From Demequina sp. (GTDB lineage: Bacteria > Actinomycetota > Actinomycetes > Actinomycetales > Demequinaceae), in the NCBI GenBank assembly GCA_024707205.1, contig JANQAD010000001.1:434001-498000 (forward strand): DNA of 64,000 nucleotides. The letters are read 5' to 3'. Shown here one piece after another: positions 7,874 through 16,496 of this stretch (positions are counted from its first letter, which is position 1; the number at the start of each line of letters is the position of its first letter). A program made the position numbers and the translations under genes. The notes beneath the pieces were generated by a model that saw only the letters and a program-made list of their open reading frames with translations, made no database searches and was not told where the DNA came from.

Positions 7874-10609
7874 TCAGGCCTTGGCCTTGCGCGCCGAGCT
7901 CTTTACAGACGAGGCCCTGGGGCTCGCCTCCTTGGTGACGCCATCGCGAACAGCCTCGAAGCTGGTGCCGTAGTACGCGGCCTCCATCATGATCTTCATG
8001 TCGTCGAGCACGGGCAGCCGCGGGTTCGCGGGCGCGCACTGGTCCTCGTAGGCGTTCATGGCGAGCGTGTCGAGGCTCGCCATGAAGTCCGCCTCGTCAA
8101 CGCCGATCTCCTGGAACGATCCCTCGATGCCCACCTTCGCGCGGAGCTCCTCGACCGCGCTGGCGTAGGCCTCGACGGCCTCCTCCGGCGTGGAGCACGG
8201 CAGGCCGAGCATCTTGGCAATCTCCTGGAAGCGCTCCGGCGCCACGTAGCTCTCCTGCTTTGGCCACGACGTTGGCTTGGTGGGGACCTTGCCGTTGTAG
8301 CGGATCACGTGCGGGAGGTAGATGGCGTTCGTGCGCCCGTGGGCCACGTGGAACGTGGACCCCGTCACGTGGCTCATCGCGTGCACGAGGCCGAGGAACG
8401 CGTTGCCGAACGCCATGCCGGCGATCGTGGCGGCATTGTGCATCTTCTCGCGAGCCTTGACCGCCGTAGCGCCCTCGTTCACAGACTCCGCGATGTTCTC
8501 GAATACCAGGCGGATCGCCTGCAGAGCCATGCCGTCGGTGAAGTCATTGGCATACACCGAGACGTAGGCCTCAGTCGCGTGCGTCAGCGCGTCCATGCCG
8601 GAATCGGCGGCCACGCGGCTTGGCATGGACGAGGTCAGCACCGGGTCCACGATCGCGACCGTCGGGGTGAGCGCGTAGTCCGCGAGCGGGTACTTGCGAC
8701 CCGTCTCCGGGTCAGTGATGACGGCGAAAGGAGTCACCTCGGCACCCGTGCCGGACGTGGTGGGGATGCAGACCAGCTTCGCGAGCTCGCCCAGCTTGGG
8801 GAACTGAAACGCGCGCTTGCGGACGTCGAAGAACTTCTCCTTGAGGTCGCTGAAGTTGACCTCCGGGTGCTCGTACATGAGCCACATGACCTTGGCCGCG
8901 TCCATGGGCGAGCCACCGCCCACCGCGATGATCGTGTCCGGCCGGAAGGCCCGAAGCACCTCGGCTCCCTTTGTCACGGTCTGGATGCTCGGCTCGGGCT
9001 CCACGTTGTCGATGATCTGCAGCGAGACCTTGTTGGGGCGGCGCTGCAGCACGTCGATGACCTTGTCGACGATGCCGATGCGGGTCATGGTGGCGTCGGT
9101 GATGATCGTGACGCGCTCAACGTCGTTCATGGACCGCAGGTAGCGGATCGAGTTGGGCTCGAAGTACGTCTTTGCCGGCACCTTGAACCACTGCATGTTG
9201 TTGTTCCTCCGGCCAATGCGCTTCACGTTGATCAGGTTGACCGCGGTGACGTTGTTGCTCACCGAGTTGTGACCATAGGAGCCGCAGCCGAGCGTCAGCG
9301 ACGGCAGGAACGCGTTGTAGATGTCTCCGATGCCGCCGTGGCTCGACGGCGAGTTGCAGATCACGCGGATCGCCTTCACCCGCCTGCCGAACTCGTGGAT
9401 AACGGCCTCATCCGTCGCGTGAATCGCGGCGGAGTGGCCCAGCCCGTGGAACTCCACCATCTGCTCCGCAAAGGTGAGGCCCTGTTCCGTGGTGCTGGAC
9501 TTCAGCACCGCCAGGACGGGGCACAGCTTCTCGCGCGTCAGCGGCTCGTTTTCGCCAACCTCGGTGACCTCGGCGAGGATGATCGACGTCTCCGCCGGCA
9601 CCTCGAACCCCGCTTGCTCCGCAATCCATTGCGGGGACTTGCCCACGACGGTCGGGTTGAGCTTGGCGCCGCCGCAGTTGCTGCCCGACGCTGTCACGCC
9701 GAAGATGAACTGCTCCAGTTTCGCTTTGTCTTCGGGGGTAGCGAGGTAAGCGTGGAGGCGGTCGAACTCGCGGAGAGCCTCGTCGTAGATGTCCGCGTCG
9801 ATGATCGCCGCCTGCTCCGACGCGCACACCATGCCGTTGTCGAACGCCTTCGAGACGACGATGTCATTGACGGCGCGCTTGAGCTTGGCGCTGACGTGAA
9901 TGTACGCGGGCACGTTGCCTGCACCAACGCCGAGCGCGGGCTTTCCGCAGCTGTACGCGGCCTTGACCATCGCGTTGCCGCCCGTGGCCAGGATGAGGGC
10001 CACGCCGTCGTGGTTCATGAGCGCGTTCGTCGCCTCAAGCGACGGCGCATCGACCCACTGCACGCAGTTCTCCGGCGCGCCAGCGGCGACCGCGGCATCA
10101 CGGACCACGCGGGCCGCGGCGACGGAAGACTCCTGGGCGCTGGGGTGGAACGCGAAGATGATCGGGTTGCGGGTCTTGATGGCGATGAGCGCCTTGAAGA
10201 TCGCGGTGGACGTGGGGTTGGTGACGGGGGTGATGCCCGCGACAACACCAACGGGCTCCGCGATCTCGGTGATGCCAAGGATCGGGTCCTCGTGGATGAC
10301 GCCAACGGTCTTCATGGGGGCCATCGAGTGCGTCACGTGCTCGCACGCGAAGATGTTCTTGACGGCCTTGTCCTCGAAGACGCCTCGGCCGGTCTCCTGA
10401 ACCGCGAGCTTGGCGAGCACGCCGTGCTGGTTGAGCGCCGCGACGGAGGCCTTCTTGACGAAGAGGTTGACGTCGTCTTGGTTGAAGCGGCCGTACTCCG
10501 CGAGCGCAACCTGCGCCTTGGCAACGAGCGCGTCGATCGCGTCGGCCACAGTGGCCCCAATGGGCGTGACAGTGTCCACTCCGGTCTTCTCCGGGCTGGT
10601 GGTGGTCAT
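7874..10609 (-). CDS. adhE: bifunctional acetaldehyde-CoA/alcohol dehydrogenase AdhE
   Basis: A 911-residue fusion that reduces acetyl-CoA to acetaldehyde and then ethanol, regenerating two NAD+ during fermentation. The N-terminal half is a CoA-acylating aldehyde dehydrogenase (NDIVVSKAFDNGMVCASEQA holds the catalytic Cys; upstream are ITPVTNPTSTAIFKALIAIKTRNP and ATGGNAMVKAAYSCGKPALGVG). The C-terminal half is an iron-dependent alcohol dehydrogenase (AVGGGSPMDAAKVMW for NAD binding; HATEAYVSVYANDFTDGMAL and GLVHAMSHVTGSTFHVAHGRTNA with the iron-binding histidines). Length is normal for AdhE, which forms spirosome filaments. A good ribosome site (GGAGGGAAAG) precedes ATG 10609. The gene appears monocistronic. 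Two DosR/DevR-like boxes lie 77-105 bp upstream, which fits anaerobic induction. Confidence 0.97.
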   Translation of the reverse strand: MTTTSPEKTGVDTVTPIGATVADAIDALVAKAQVALAEYGRFNQDDVNLFVKKASVAALNQHGVLAKLAVQETGRGVFEDKAVKNIFACEHVTHSMAPMKTVGVIHEDPILGITEIAEPVGVVAGITPVTNPTSTAIFKALIAIKTRNPIIFAFHPSAQESSVAAARVVRDAAVAAGAPENCVQWVDAPSLEATNALMNHDGVALILATGGNAMVKAAYSCGKPALGVGAGNVPAYIHVSAKLKRAVNDIVVSKAFDNGMVCASEQAAIIDADIYDEALREFDRLHAYLATPEDKAKLEQFIFGVTASGSNCGGAKLNPTVVGKSPQWIAEQAGFEVPAETSIILAEVTEVGENEPLTREKLCPVLAVLKSSTTEQGLTFAEQMVEFHGLGHSAAIHATDEAVIHEFGRRVKAIRVICNSPSSHGGIGDIYNAFLPSLTLGCGSYGHNSVSNNVTAVNLINVKRIGRRNNNMQWFKVPAKTYFEPNSIRYLRSMNDVERVTIITDATMTRIGIVDKVIDVLQRRPNKVSLQIIDNVEPEPSIQTVTKGAEVLRAFRPDTIIAVGGGSPMDAAKVMWLMYEHPEVNFSDLKEKFFDVRKRAFQFPKLGELAKLVCIPTTSGTGAEVTPFAVITDPETGRKYPLADYALTPTVAIVDPVLTSSMPSRVAADSGMDALTHATEAYVSVYANDFTDGMALQAIRLVFENIAESVNEGATAVKAREKMHNAATIAGMAFGNAFLGLVHAMSHVTGSTFHVAHGRTNAIYLPHVIRYNGKVPTKPTSWPKQESYVAPERFQEIAKMLGLPCSTPEEAVEAYASAVEELRAKVGIEGSFQEIGVDEADFMASLDTLAMNAYEDQCAPANPRLPVLDDMKIMMEAAYYGTSFEAVRDGVTKEASPRASSVKSSARKAKA

Positions 10610-10685
10610 TTCTTTCCCTCCATGTGGGCCGGGTAGGGACTCCCGGCAACACTTCGACGGTATTAGGAGACGTCCGAGATTTCGC

Positions 10686-10714
10686 CGGTCGAAAGTCCCG
10701 GGGACCTACGGCCC
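10686..10714 (-). promoter_or_regulatory. tandem DosR/DevR-like boxes upstream of adhE
   Basis: Read on the minus strand, 10686-10699 is GGGACTTTCGACCG. Next to it, 10701-10714 on the plus strand is GGGACCTACGGCCC. Both fit the published actinobacterial DosR/DevR pattern of GGGAC, a short spacer and GNCCC. They lie 77-105 bp before the adhE start. A similar box precedes pflB. No dosR gene is in the window, so regulation is inferred. Confidence 0.5.
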
Positions 10715-10792
10715 GGTCGCCTGCTAGCATCTGGGCGTTACGCGGCGTGTTCCAAGGCACACGGCGCCGCATCTGAGCGAGGGAGCCGGATT

Positions 10793-12429
10793 GTGGAAGC
10801 GGTGGACGCGCGCCATCTGGAGAGCCTCGAGGCGACCTTCGGCGACAAGCTGTTCGCTCGCGGCTACCTGATCTCTGCGACCAAGCCCGTCTTCGTACCC
10901 GCCGCGTGGTCCAGCGTGGATCTGGGCCGCGGCTACACGTTGTGGCACGACCCCCGAACTCCGCACACTGTGGCCGCGCACGCTGGCGCCGAAGTGCACG
11001 CGATCGGGCATATCCTCAGCGTCGACAGGCCGCGACGCGATGCGGCGGCGGTGGTCAGGTCGCTCGCGCGCGCCCTGGACCGCTCTGACGCCGCATTCTT
11101 TGAGGCCCTGGACCGCCTGCACGGCAGATTCGTGCTTCTCTACGCCCGCAACGGCGACGCCTGGCGGGCAACGATGGACGCCACTGGCATGCGGTCCATC
11201 TACTACGACGCGGAGGCTCGCGCCCTCTCCTCCCATCCGACTCTCGCCGCGCTCGTCGCGTCCAGGTCCGCGCTCGAACCTCCGTTCCAAGGCTATGGGC
11301 GGCCGGGGCGAACGTCCGGCTTCGAGGGGTAGTGCTGGCCACACCCAACCTGGAACTGCGCCTGGACGAGTACTCGCTTCACCGGTACTGGCCCCGCGAG
11401 CCCATTCCGACGCTCCCAACGCCAAAGAGTGCGCGCGCGGCGAGCAAGGCGATGGCGCGCTCGCTGCGCGGCATCCGCCGCCGCCACGCCGGGCTTGTCG
11501 CGTCGCTGACCGCTGGCACCGACAGCCGCGCCACCTTGGCCATAGCCCTCGCCGCAAGAGCCACCGCAGGGATCGAGTTCTTCACGTACTCGCACGTGGA
11601 CCCCTCGCCGTCCGAACACATCGATGCCGTGATCTCGAGACAGCTCGCTGATCACTATCACCTGCGCCACCGCGAGATCCTCCTGTCGTCAGGAACCGAT
11701 GCACGGTCCCCAGAGGTGGCCGACCTTCTCAAGATCAACTCCCCGCACCGCCACGGTCCCCTGCTCACCGAGAGCTACATGGAGCTCTACGGCGGCGAAC
11801 CCGTGGTTCACCTGAGGTCGAACCTCTCGGAGATCGCGCGCTCGTTCTACCTCCGCAAGCGCGCACGCCACCAACCCCCGACAACCGGTGACGATTTGGC
11901 GCACATCTACATGCACACGATGGCCCACAGCGTTGAGCCGCCGCTCGAAGGCAGGGACGTCATTGCGGAAAACTTCCGCGAGCAGTTCGAGGCGACCGAC
12001 TTTGCGGCCGGCGCGGCACTCATCGACGCTCGCGATCTCCTCTATTGGGAGCACCGCATGGGCGCGTGGCACAGCGCGATCGTGCTGGAATCCGACGTGG
12101 CCTTTGAGACGCTGTCGCTTTACAACTCGCGCGCCGTGCTCGTGGCGCTGCTCTCGACGTCACCGGAGGATCGGCTCAACGACGCCCACATGCACGAGAT
12201 CATGTACGAGGCCGACCGCGCGCTCCTCGACTTCCCGTTCAACCGCCTCACCAAGCGCAAGGCAGACGTATCCCCTGCGGTTGCTCGCCGCGCCGACTCC
12301 GGACGCGAGCGCCTGAAGTCCAGGGTGCGCAAGACCGTGCATCGGGTTGACGACGCCATGCCATGGTTCAAGCGGGCGCGAACCAGGGCGCTGCGCGCCG
12401 TGCGGAGGGGCTCGAAGGTCAAGGCCTAG
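10793..12429 (+). CDS. asparagine synthetase-like protein (degenerate GATase plus PP-loop domain), frameshifted near 11300
   Basis: Two abutting frames form one gene. 10793-11300 encodes a class-II glutamine-amidotransferase-like domain that lacks the catalytic N-terminal Cys (it begins MEAVDARHLESLEATFG) but keeps GRFVLLYARNGDAW and GMRSIYYDAEARALSSHP. The frame then shifts: one G added to the GGG before CGGCCGGGG at about 11297-11300 continues the protein as AAGANVRLRGVVLATPNLELR. The synthetase half has a modified PP-loop, ASLTAGTDSRATLA, in place of SGGxDS, and a C-terminal basic tail. The restored length is about 545 residues. Related proteins occur in surface-polysaccharide and natural-product loci. 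Without an active amidotransferase it would use free ammonia or another nucleophile. The substrate is unknown. It is divergent from adhE. Confidence 0.65.
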
Positions 12430-12444
12430 CCAGGAGCTACGAAC

Positions 12445-13884
12445 TCAGACCGCGTACTCCTTGAGCGCCGCGAGGATCTCGCCAAGGCCCTTCTTGGCAT
12501 CCGCGAAGAGCATGCCGGTCTTGTCATTCGCATAGAGCTCGTTATCGAGGCCCGCGTACCCGTGGCCCATCGAGCGCTTGATGACGACGATCGACCGCGC
12601 CCTGTCCACATCCAGGATGGGCATGCCTGAGATGGCATTCCCCGCCCGGCGCGCGGCCGGGTTGGTGACGTCGTTCGCTCCCACCACGAGGGCCACGTCG
12701 CACGTGGGGAACTCGGGGTTGGCGTCGTCCATCTCGAGCAACTGCGGGTACGGCACATCGGCCTCCGCGAGCAGCACATTCATGTGGCCCGGCATGCGCC
12801 CCGCGACCGGGTGGATGGCGTAGAACACGGTGATGCCGCGCTCGGTGAGCGCTTTGCCGAGCTCTCCGGCCTCGCGCTGCGCCTGGGCCGCGGCAAGGCC
12901 GTAACCAGGCACGATGATGACCTTGGAGGCATACGCGAGCCGCAGCGCAACGTCGTCGGCGTCGGTACGCCGCACCTCGCCGCCCGACGGCATGGTCGCC
13001 CCAGCGGGCGCGTCACCGGTGCCGAACCCGCCGATCATGATGCTGAGCACGGACCGGTTCATGGCGTCGGCCATGAGCTTGGTCAGGATGGTGCCCGACG
13101 CTCCCACCAGGCCTCCGGCGACGATCAGGATGTCGCTGCCCACCACGAAGCCGGACATCGCCACCGCGAGGCCCGTGAAGGCGTTGAGCAGGGACACGAC
13201 CACGGGCATGTCGGCGCCGCCGATGGGCAGCACCATGAGGATGCCGAATGCGAGCGCGGCCAGCGTGAGGACGATGAGCGGCACCATTCCAGGTGCGGCG
13301 ATGAGCCAGGCGACGGAGCCAACGCCAGTTAAGGCTGCGAGCGCGAGCAGCGCGCGGGAGCCGGGAAAGGCGATGGGCGCGCCGGACACCCAGCCTTGGA
13401 GCTTGCCTGCCGCGATGAGCGAGCCTGAGAAAGTGATCGAGCCGATGAGAATGTCGAGACCGACGAAGAGGCGCACTGACGTGGGGATCGCCGAGTAGGA
13501 GGCGCCGAGCAGGTCCAGCTCCTCGAAGCGGTGCATGAGTTCGGGGAACGCGATGATCGCGGCCGCGCCGCCGCCCACCGCATTGAACAGCGAGACGAGC
13601 TGGGGCATCGCGGTCATCTTGATCCGACGTGCACTCACTGCGCCCGCGGCGGCCCCGAGCGCGGTGCCACCGATAAGGGCTGCCCAGCCTCCCGCCGTGA
13701 TCGCGAAGGCGTCGTCGAAGCTCACCAGCGCGAGCGTGGCGAGGATCGCGGCGGCCATGCCGGAGGCGCTCAACAGGTTGCCGCGCCTCGCGGTCGCCGG
13801 GGAGCGCATGAGGTGCAGGCCCAGCACGAAGGTCGTGGCCGCGCCGAGGTAGATCAGGCCCACGACGGCCTCGAGCGCAGTCAC
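12445..13884 (-). CDS. pntB: NAD(P) transhydrogenase subunit beta
   Basis: A 479-residue membrane subunit of the proton-translocating transhydrogenase, which passes hydride between NADH and NADP+ using the proton gradient. The first 270 residues are nine or so membrane segments (VVGLIYLGAATTFVLGLHLM through FVVGSDILIVAGGLVGASGTILTKLMADAMNRS). The C-terminal NADP-binding domain has VIIVPGYGLAAAQAQ, FAIHPVAGRMPGHMNVLLAEA-like sequence, DVALVVGANDVTNPAAR and KRSMGHGYAGLDNELY, all family signatures. It is last in an operon with the two alpha genes, and its start overlaps the preceding stop by ATGA (13881-13884). It balances NADPH supply alongside the fermentation genes nearby. Confidence 0.97.
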   Translation of the reverse strand: MTALEAVVGLIYLGAATTFVLGLHLMRSPATARRGNLLSASGMAAAILATLALVSFDDAFAITAGGWAALIGGTALGAAAGAVSARRIKMTAMPQLVSLFNAVGGGAAAIIAFPELMHRFEELDLLGASYSAIPTSVRLFVGLDILIGSITFSGSLIAAGKLQGWVSGAPIAFPGSRALLALAALTGVGSVAWLIAAPGMVPLIVLTLAALAFGILMVLPIGGADMPVVVSLLNAFTGLAVAMSGFVVGSDILIVAGGLVGASGTILTKLMADAMNRSVLSIMIGGFGTGDAPAGATMPSGGEVRRTDADDVALRLAYASKVIIVPGYGLAAAQAQREAGELGKALTERGITVFYAIHPVAGRMPGHMNVLLAEADVPYPQLLEMDDANPEFPTCDVALVVGANDVTNPAARRAGNAISGMPILDVDRARSIVVIKRSMGHGYAGLDNELYANDKTGMLFADAKKGLGEILAALKEYAV

Positions 13885-14186
13885 TTGCTCGCCTCCTCGT
13901 CCTTGGGCTTGGCCCTGAACATCCCGAGCATGCGGTCCGTGACCACGTAGCCGCCCACCACGTTCATCGCGGCGAACGCCGCGGCGACGAACGCGAGCAC
14001 GTAGCCCACCGGAGAGTCCACGAGGCCCGCGATGAGGATCGCGCCAACGAGCACCACGCCGTGAATGGAGTTGGCGCCGGACATCATGGGCGTGTGCAGG
14101 GTCGCGGGGATCTTCGAGATCACCTCGAAGCCCACGAGCAGCGACAGCACGAAGAGCCCTAAGTCGCTCATCAACTCGGGGGTCAT
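13881..14186 (-). CDS. pntAB: NAD(P) transhydrogenase alpha subunit, membrane part (PntA-2/PntAB)
   Basis: 101 residues with three or four membrane helices (LGLFVLSLLVGFEVISKIPATLHTPMMSGANSIHGVVLVGAILIAG, then YVLAFVAAAFAAMNVVGGYVVTDRMLGMF). TLHTPMMSGANSIHGVV is the diagnostic motif of the transhydrogenase dII segment. As in many actinobacteria and alphaproteobacteria, the alpha chain is split into a soluble NAD-binding protein (14183-15244) and this small membrane protein. It overlaps both neighbours by 4 bp, so the three genes are translationally coupled. Confidence 0.96.
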   Translation of the reverse strand: MTPELMSDLGLFVLSLLVGFEVISKIPATLHTPMMSGANSIHGVVLVGAILIAGLVDSPVGYVLAFVAAAFAAMNVVGGYVVTDRMLGMFRAKPKDEEASK

Positions 14187-15244
14187 GGCGTCACCAGCAT
14201 CTTCGAGATCACCTCGTCGTCGGAGTCGATGGTCAATTCGCCGTCCTTCACGATCGCCGCGATCACGGCCGCGACGTTGCGTGCGTATGCGTCCGACGCC
14301 GCGGGCGCCATGTCGCGGGCGATCTCGCCCGCGCCGATCAGGGTGACGCCGTTCGCGGTGGTGACCACCGCGTCGGGCCTGGTACCGGCCACGTTGCCGC
14401 CGAGCGGCCCGGCGGCGAGGTCCACGATGACGCTCCCCCTCCGCATCGCCGCGACCGTGGCCGCGTCCACGAGTTCCGGCGGCTTGCGGCCGGGCACCTT
14501 GGCGGTGGTGATGACAACGTCGAATCCGGCGATCGCCTTGGCGAGTTCCTCCCGCTGCCTGGCGCTCTCTTCCGGGGTGAGCTCGCGCGCGTATCCGCCC
14601 TCGCCCACGGCATCGACCGAGGTCGCGAGGAACGCGGCGCCAAGGCTCGTGACCTCCTCGCGTGCGGCGGGGCGCACGTCGTAGCCGGTGACGCGGGCGC
14701 CGAGGCGGCGAGCCGTGGCGATGGCCTGCAGGCCCGCCACCCCCGCGCCCAATACCAGCACCGTTGCCGGCTTCGCCGTCCCGGCCGCGGTCACCATCAT
14801 GGGGAAGTAGCGGCCGTAGCGCTCCGCTGCGACGATCGCTGCGCGGTACCCCGAAATGGACGCCTGCGAGCTCAGCGCGTCCATCGTCTGGGCTCGGCTG
14901 ATCTGCCGCGGCAGGCGGTCGAGGCTCAGCACGTGCACGCCGTCCTTCTTGAGGCCGTCCACCAACCCGACCAACGCTTGGCCGGGCTTGAGCGCCTTGG
15001 TCGCCACAGCGTCGGGCGGCCCGACGCTGACCACCACCTGGGCCCCGAGCGTCGCCTCACGCGGGGCGAGCGTGGCTCCGGCGGCGGCGTACTCGTCATC
15101 GGGGAAGCCAGCGCGGTGGCCGGCGCCCTTTTCGACTGTCACGGTGTGGCCGTCGCGCACAAGCGTGGTGACGACGGTCGGCGTCAGGGCAACGCGAGTC
15201 TCGCCCTCCGCTGCTTCGCGGAGGACGCCGATCGAAACGGGCAT
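14183..15244 (-). CDS. pntAA: NAD(P) transhydrogenase alpha subunit, NAD-binding part (PntA-1/PntAA)
   Basis: A 353-residue soluble domain dI of transhydrogenase. The N terminus, MPVSIGVLREAAEGETRVALTP, is the AlaDH/PNT N-terminal domain. The Rossmann motif VLVLGAGVAGLQAIATARRLGARVTGYDVR binds NAD(H), and the loop REEVTSLGAAFL and the segment GRKPPELVDAATVAAMRRGSVIVDLAA are also typical. It is the first gene of the pnt operon. The gene contains a nearly perfect palindrome made of two window-wide octamers (15008-15028). A decayed second copy of its 5' end lies upstream at 16755-16971, on the far side of two toxin-antitoxin-like pairs. Confidence 0.96.
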   Translation of the reverse strand: MPVSIGVLREAAEGETRVALTPTVVTTLVRDGHTVTVEKGAGHRAGFPDDEYAAAGATLAPREATLGAQVVVSVGPPDAVATKALKPGQALVGLVDGLKKDGVHVLSLDRLPRQISRAQTMDALSSQASISGYRAAIVAAERYGRYFPMMVTAAGTAKPATVLVLGAGVAGLQAIATARRLGARVTGYDVRPAAREEVTSLGAAFLATSVDAVGEGGYARELTPEESARQREELAKAIAGFDVVITTAKVPGRKPPELVDAATVAAMRRGSVIVDLAAGPLGGNVAGTRPDAVVTTANGVTLIGAGEIARDMAPAASDAYARNVAAVIAAIVKDGELTIDSDDEVISKMLVTP

Positions 15245-15382
15245 CCGGGGCTCCTTTGCGTCACTCGGAGACTATCCCCATGCCTGGTAGGTGGCCCGTG
15301 ACTAACGGCCCGTGTCGCGCCCTGTGAGTACCTCAGGTCCGGATCTCAGGCGAACTAGCTTCACGTGAGGACATGAAGTCCG

Positions 15383-15616
15383 CTACGCCGCAACCCGGTG
15401 CCGCCAGTAGCCGGGCTCACGAGCCTCATGCGCATAGGCAACGATGTGGACTTCACCTCGTCTCACGAGGTAGACGACGGCGATGCGAAATGGCTTGACG
15501 CTGCGACGCCGCACAGTTGGCGGCTCGACCCAGTACGAGACCTTTGGCCATGCATCTGGCATCGCGCGGATGTCCTCGCGTGCGCCAGGGTGCTCGCTCC
15601 AGGATGTGCCACTCAC
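15383..15616 (-). CDS. RelE/ParE-like toxin, apparently shortened
   Basis: A 77-residue protein whose C-terminal two-thirds match the ParE/RelE toxin family (MPDAWPKVSYWVEPPTVRRR, FRIAVVYLVRRGEVHIVAYAHEAREPGYWRHR). Typical members are about 95-100 residues and begin with a HPEA...WYE helical hairpin. Here only SEHPGARED remains before IRAMPDAWP, so about 20-30 residues of the N-terminal hairpin seem deleted. It starts at GTG 15616, overlapping the stop of the preceding antitoxin-like gene (GTGA), the normal antitoxin-first layout. It may be inactive. The family call is good; activity is doubtful. Confidence 0.6.
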   Translation of the reverse strand: MSGTSWSEHPGAREDIRAMPDAWPKVSYWVEPPTVRRRSVKPFRIAVVYLVRRGEVHIVAYAHEAREPGYWRHRVAA

Positions 15617-15834
15617 CCGTGCGCTTGCGTGCGCTTCGCGTCTATGAGTTCGCGTGCAAGGCGCATGGTCTCCTCGCCGTCAACCAACCCCACGGCGCCG
15701 CTCTCGATCTCATCGATCCGCTTGCGCAGCTCGGCGTTCCAGGCGGCGTCGATCGCCGCCTGGTCTCTTGCCGCCTCGTCGGACGCATCCAGTTCTGATG
15801 CCATGCGCACGAGTCTACGTTCAGCCGCAGACAC
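15613..15834 (-). CDS. addiction-module antitoxin-like protein (TIGR02574-like)
   Basis: About 73 residues from GTG 15834 (VSAAERRLVRMASELDASDEA) or 63 from ATG 15804. The segment IDAAWNAELRKRIDEIESGAVGLVDGEE matches the 'putative addiction module component' family: the acidic AAW.AE...R..E...G pattern followed by a short helix. The longer start is preferred because it restores the first helix and the family's usual length. It is coupled to the ParE-like gene by a 4-bp overlap. Antitoxins of this family are helical and bind across the ParE groove. Confidence 0.6.
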   Translation of the reverse strand: MSAAERRLVRMASELDASDEAARDQAAIDAAWNAELRKRIDEIESGAVGLVDGEETMRLARELIDAKRTQAHG

Positions 15835-15868
15835 GGAGCGGGAGCCCTGTGGAAAACCGTCTCCGTCG

Positions 15869-16225
15869 TCAGGCGGAGCGGCGATGCTGATCGAGCAGGA
15901 GCGCGATAGCCTCGCGCACCAGCTCGGACTGGCTCTTGCCCGTCTCCGTCTCCAGCCGCTTGAGGGCGACGAAATCCGCCTCTGGGACTCGACTCCTGAC
16001 GGTCGGCGAGGCGCCTTTAGGCTGCTCGCCGAGCCTCGTGCGTCCCGCACGCCGTAGCACTGCGTCGAGGGCTTCTTCAGAGCCGTACTCCGACAGCAGG
16101 AAAGCGCGTCCGTGCGCCGCGGCGGCCTCTCCAGTGAGAACTTCCGCTGGAGGTGGCAACTCAACGTTCGGATCTGTGAGGTGGTCCGCGAGCGCCTGCC
16201 AGTCTTCCTCGGTCATCTCAGCCAT
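15869..16225 (-). CDS. ribbon-helix-helix (CopG-type) protein, likely antitoxin
   Basis: A 118-residue protein from ATG 16225. Its C-terminal 45 residues (TVRSRVPEADFVALKRLETETGKSQSELVREAIALLLDQ) form a classic ribbon-helix-helix: a beta strand, a helix ending in GKSQSELVREA, and a second helix. The N-terminal 70 residues are an acidic linker of unknown fold (EEDWQALADHLTDPNVELPP). It overlaps the upstream 92-residue gene (16218-16496) by 8 bp. That toxin-first order, with an RHH partner second, is the arrangement of BrnT/BrnA-type modules. It probably represses its own promoter. Confidence 0.65.
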   Translation of the reverse strand: MAEMTEEDWQALADHLTDPNVELPPPAEVLTGEAAAAHGRAFLLSEYGSEEALDAVLRRAGRTRLGEQPKGASPTVRSRVPEADFVALKRLETETGKSQSELVREAIALLLDQHRRSA

Positions 16226-16496
16226 TGGGGTGCTCCTCTCGAAACGCGCGGTACTTAGGACCAAGCTCCATCGCGTGGAAAACGATCGCCGCCCTCCCGT
16301 CGCTGAATGTCCTCACCAGGACTTCCACCTCCCGGTCCGTCTGTGCGTGCGCGTGGCCGATGTACAGCCAGACCGTTCCGTCACCCCTGTCCTCGTTGGG
16401 AAGCCGGGCAATATACGTCGAGTTGAGCATGACGTATATCTGGTCGTCGCGCGGCACGCCATGCTTCTCGCTTGACGCGGTCCACCGCGGCGTCAC
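16218..16496 (-). CDS. small putative toxin paired with RHH antitoxin
   Basis: A 92-residue protein from GTG 16496, behind a purine-rich ribosome site (AAGGTAAGTAGG). It has YVMLNSTYIARLPNEDRGDGTVWLYIGHAHAQTDREVEVLVR and ends VFHAMELGPKYRAFREEH. The closing FHAM-x-L-x-x-KYR pattern is shared with small DUF4258/BrnT-like proteins that sit next to antitoxins. The family is not certain; the pairing and size argue for a type II toxin. The upstream 16497-16740 region contains no intact gene. Confidence 0.45.
   Translation of the reverse strand: MTPRWTASSEKHGVPRDDQIYVMLNSTYIARLPNEDRGDGTVWLYIGHAHAQTDREVEVLVRTFSDGRAAIVFHAMELGPKYRAFREEHPNG

Noticed and set aside
7523..10636. 1037-codon open frame opposite adhE
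   Set aside because: It is the complement of a clearly real gene; its Arg/His-rich composition is the usual shadow of high-GC coding DNA.
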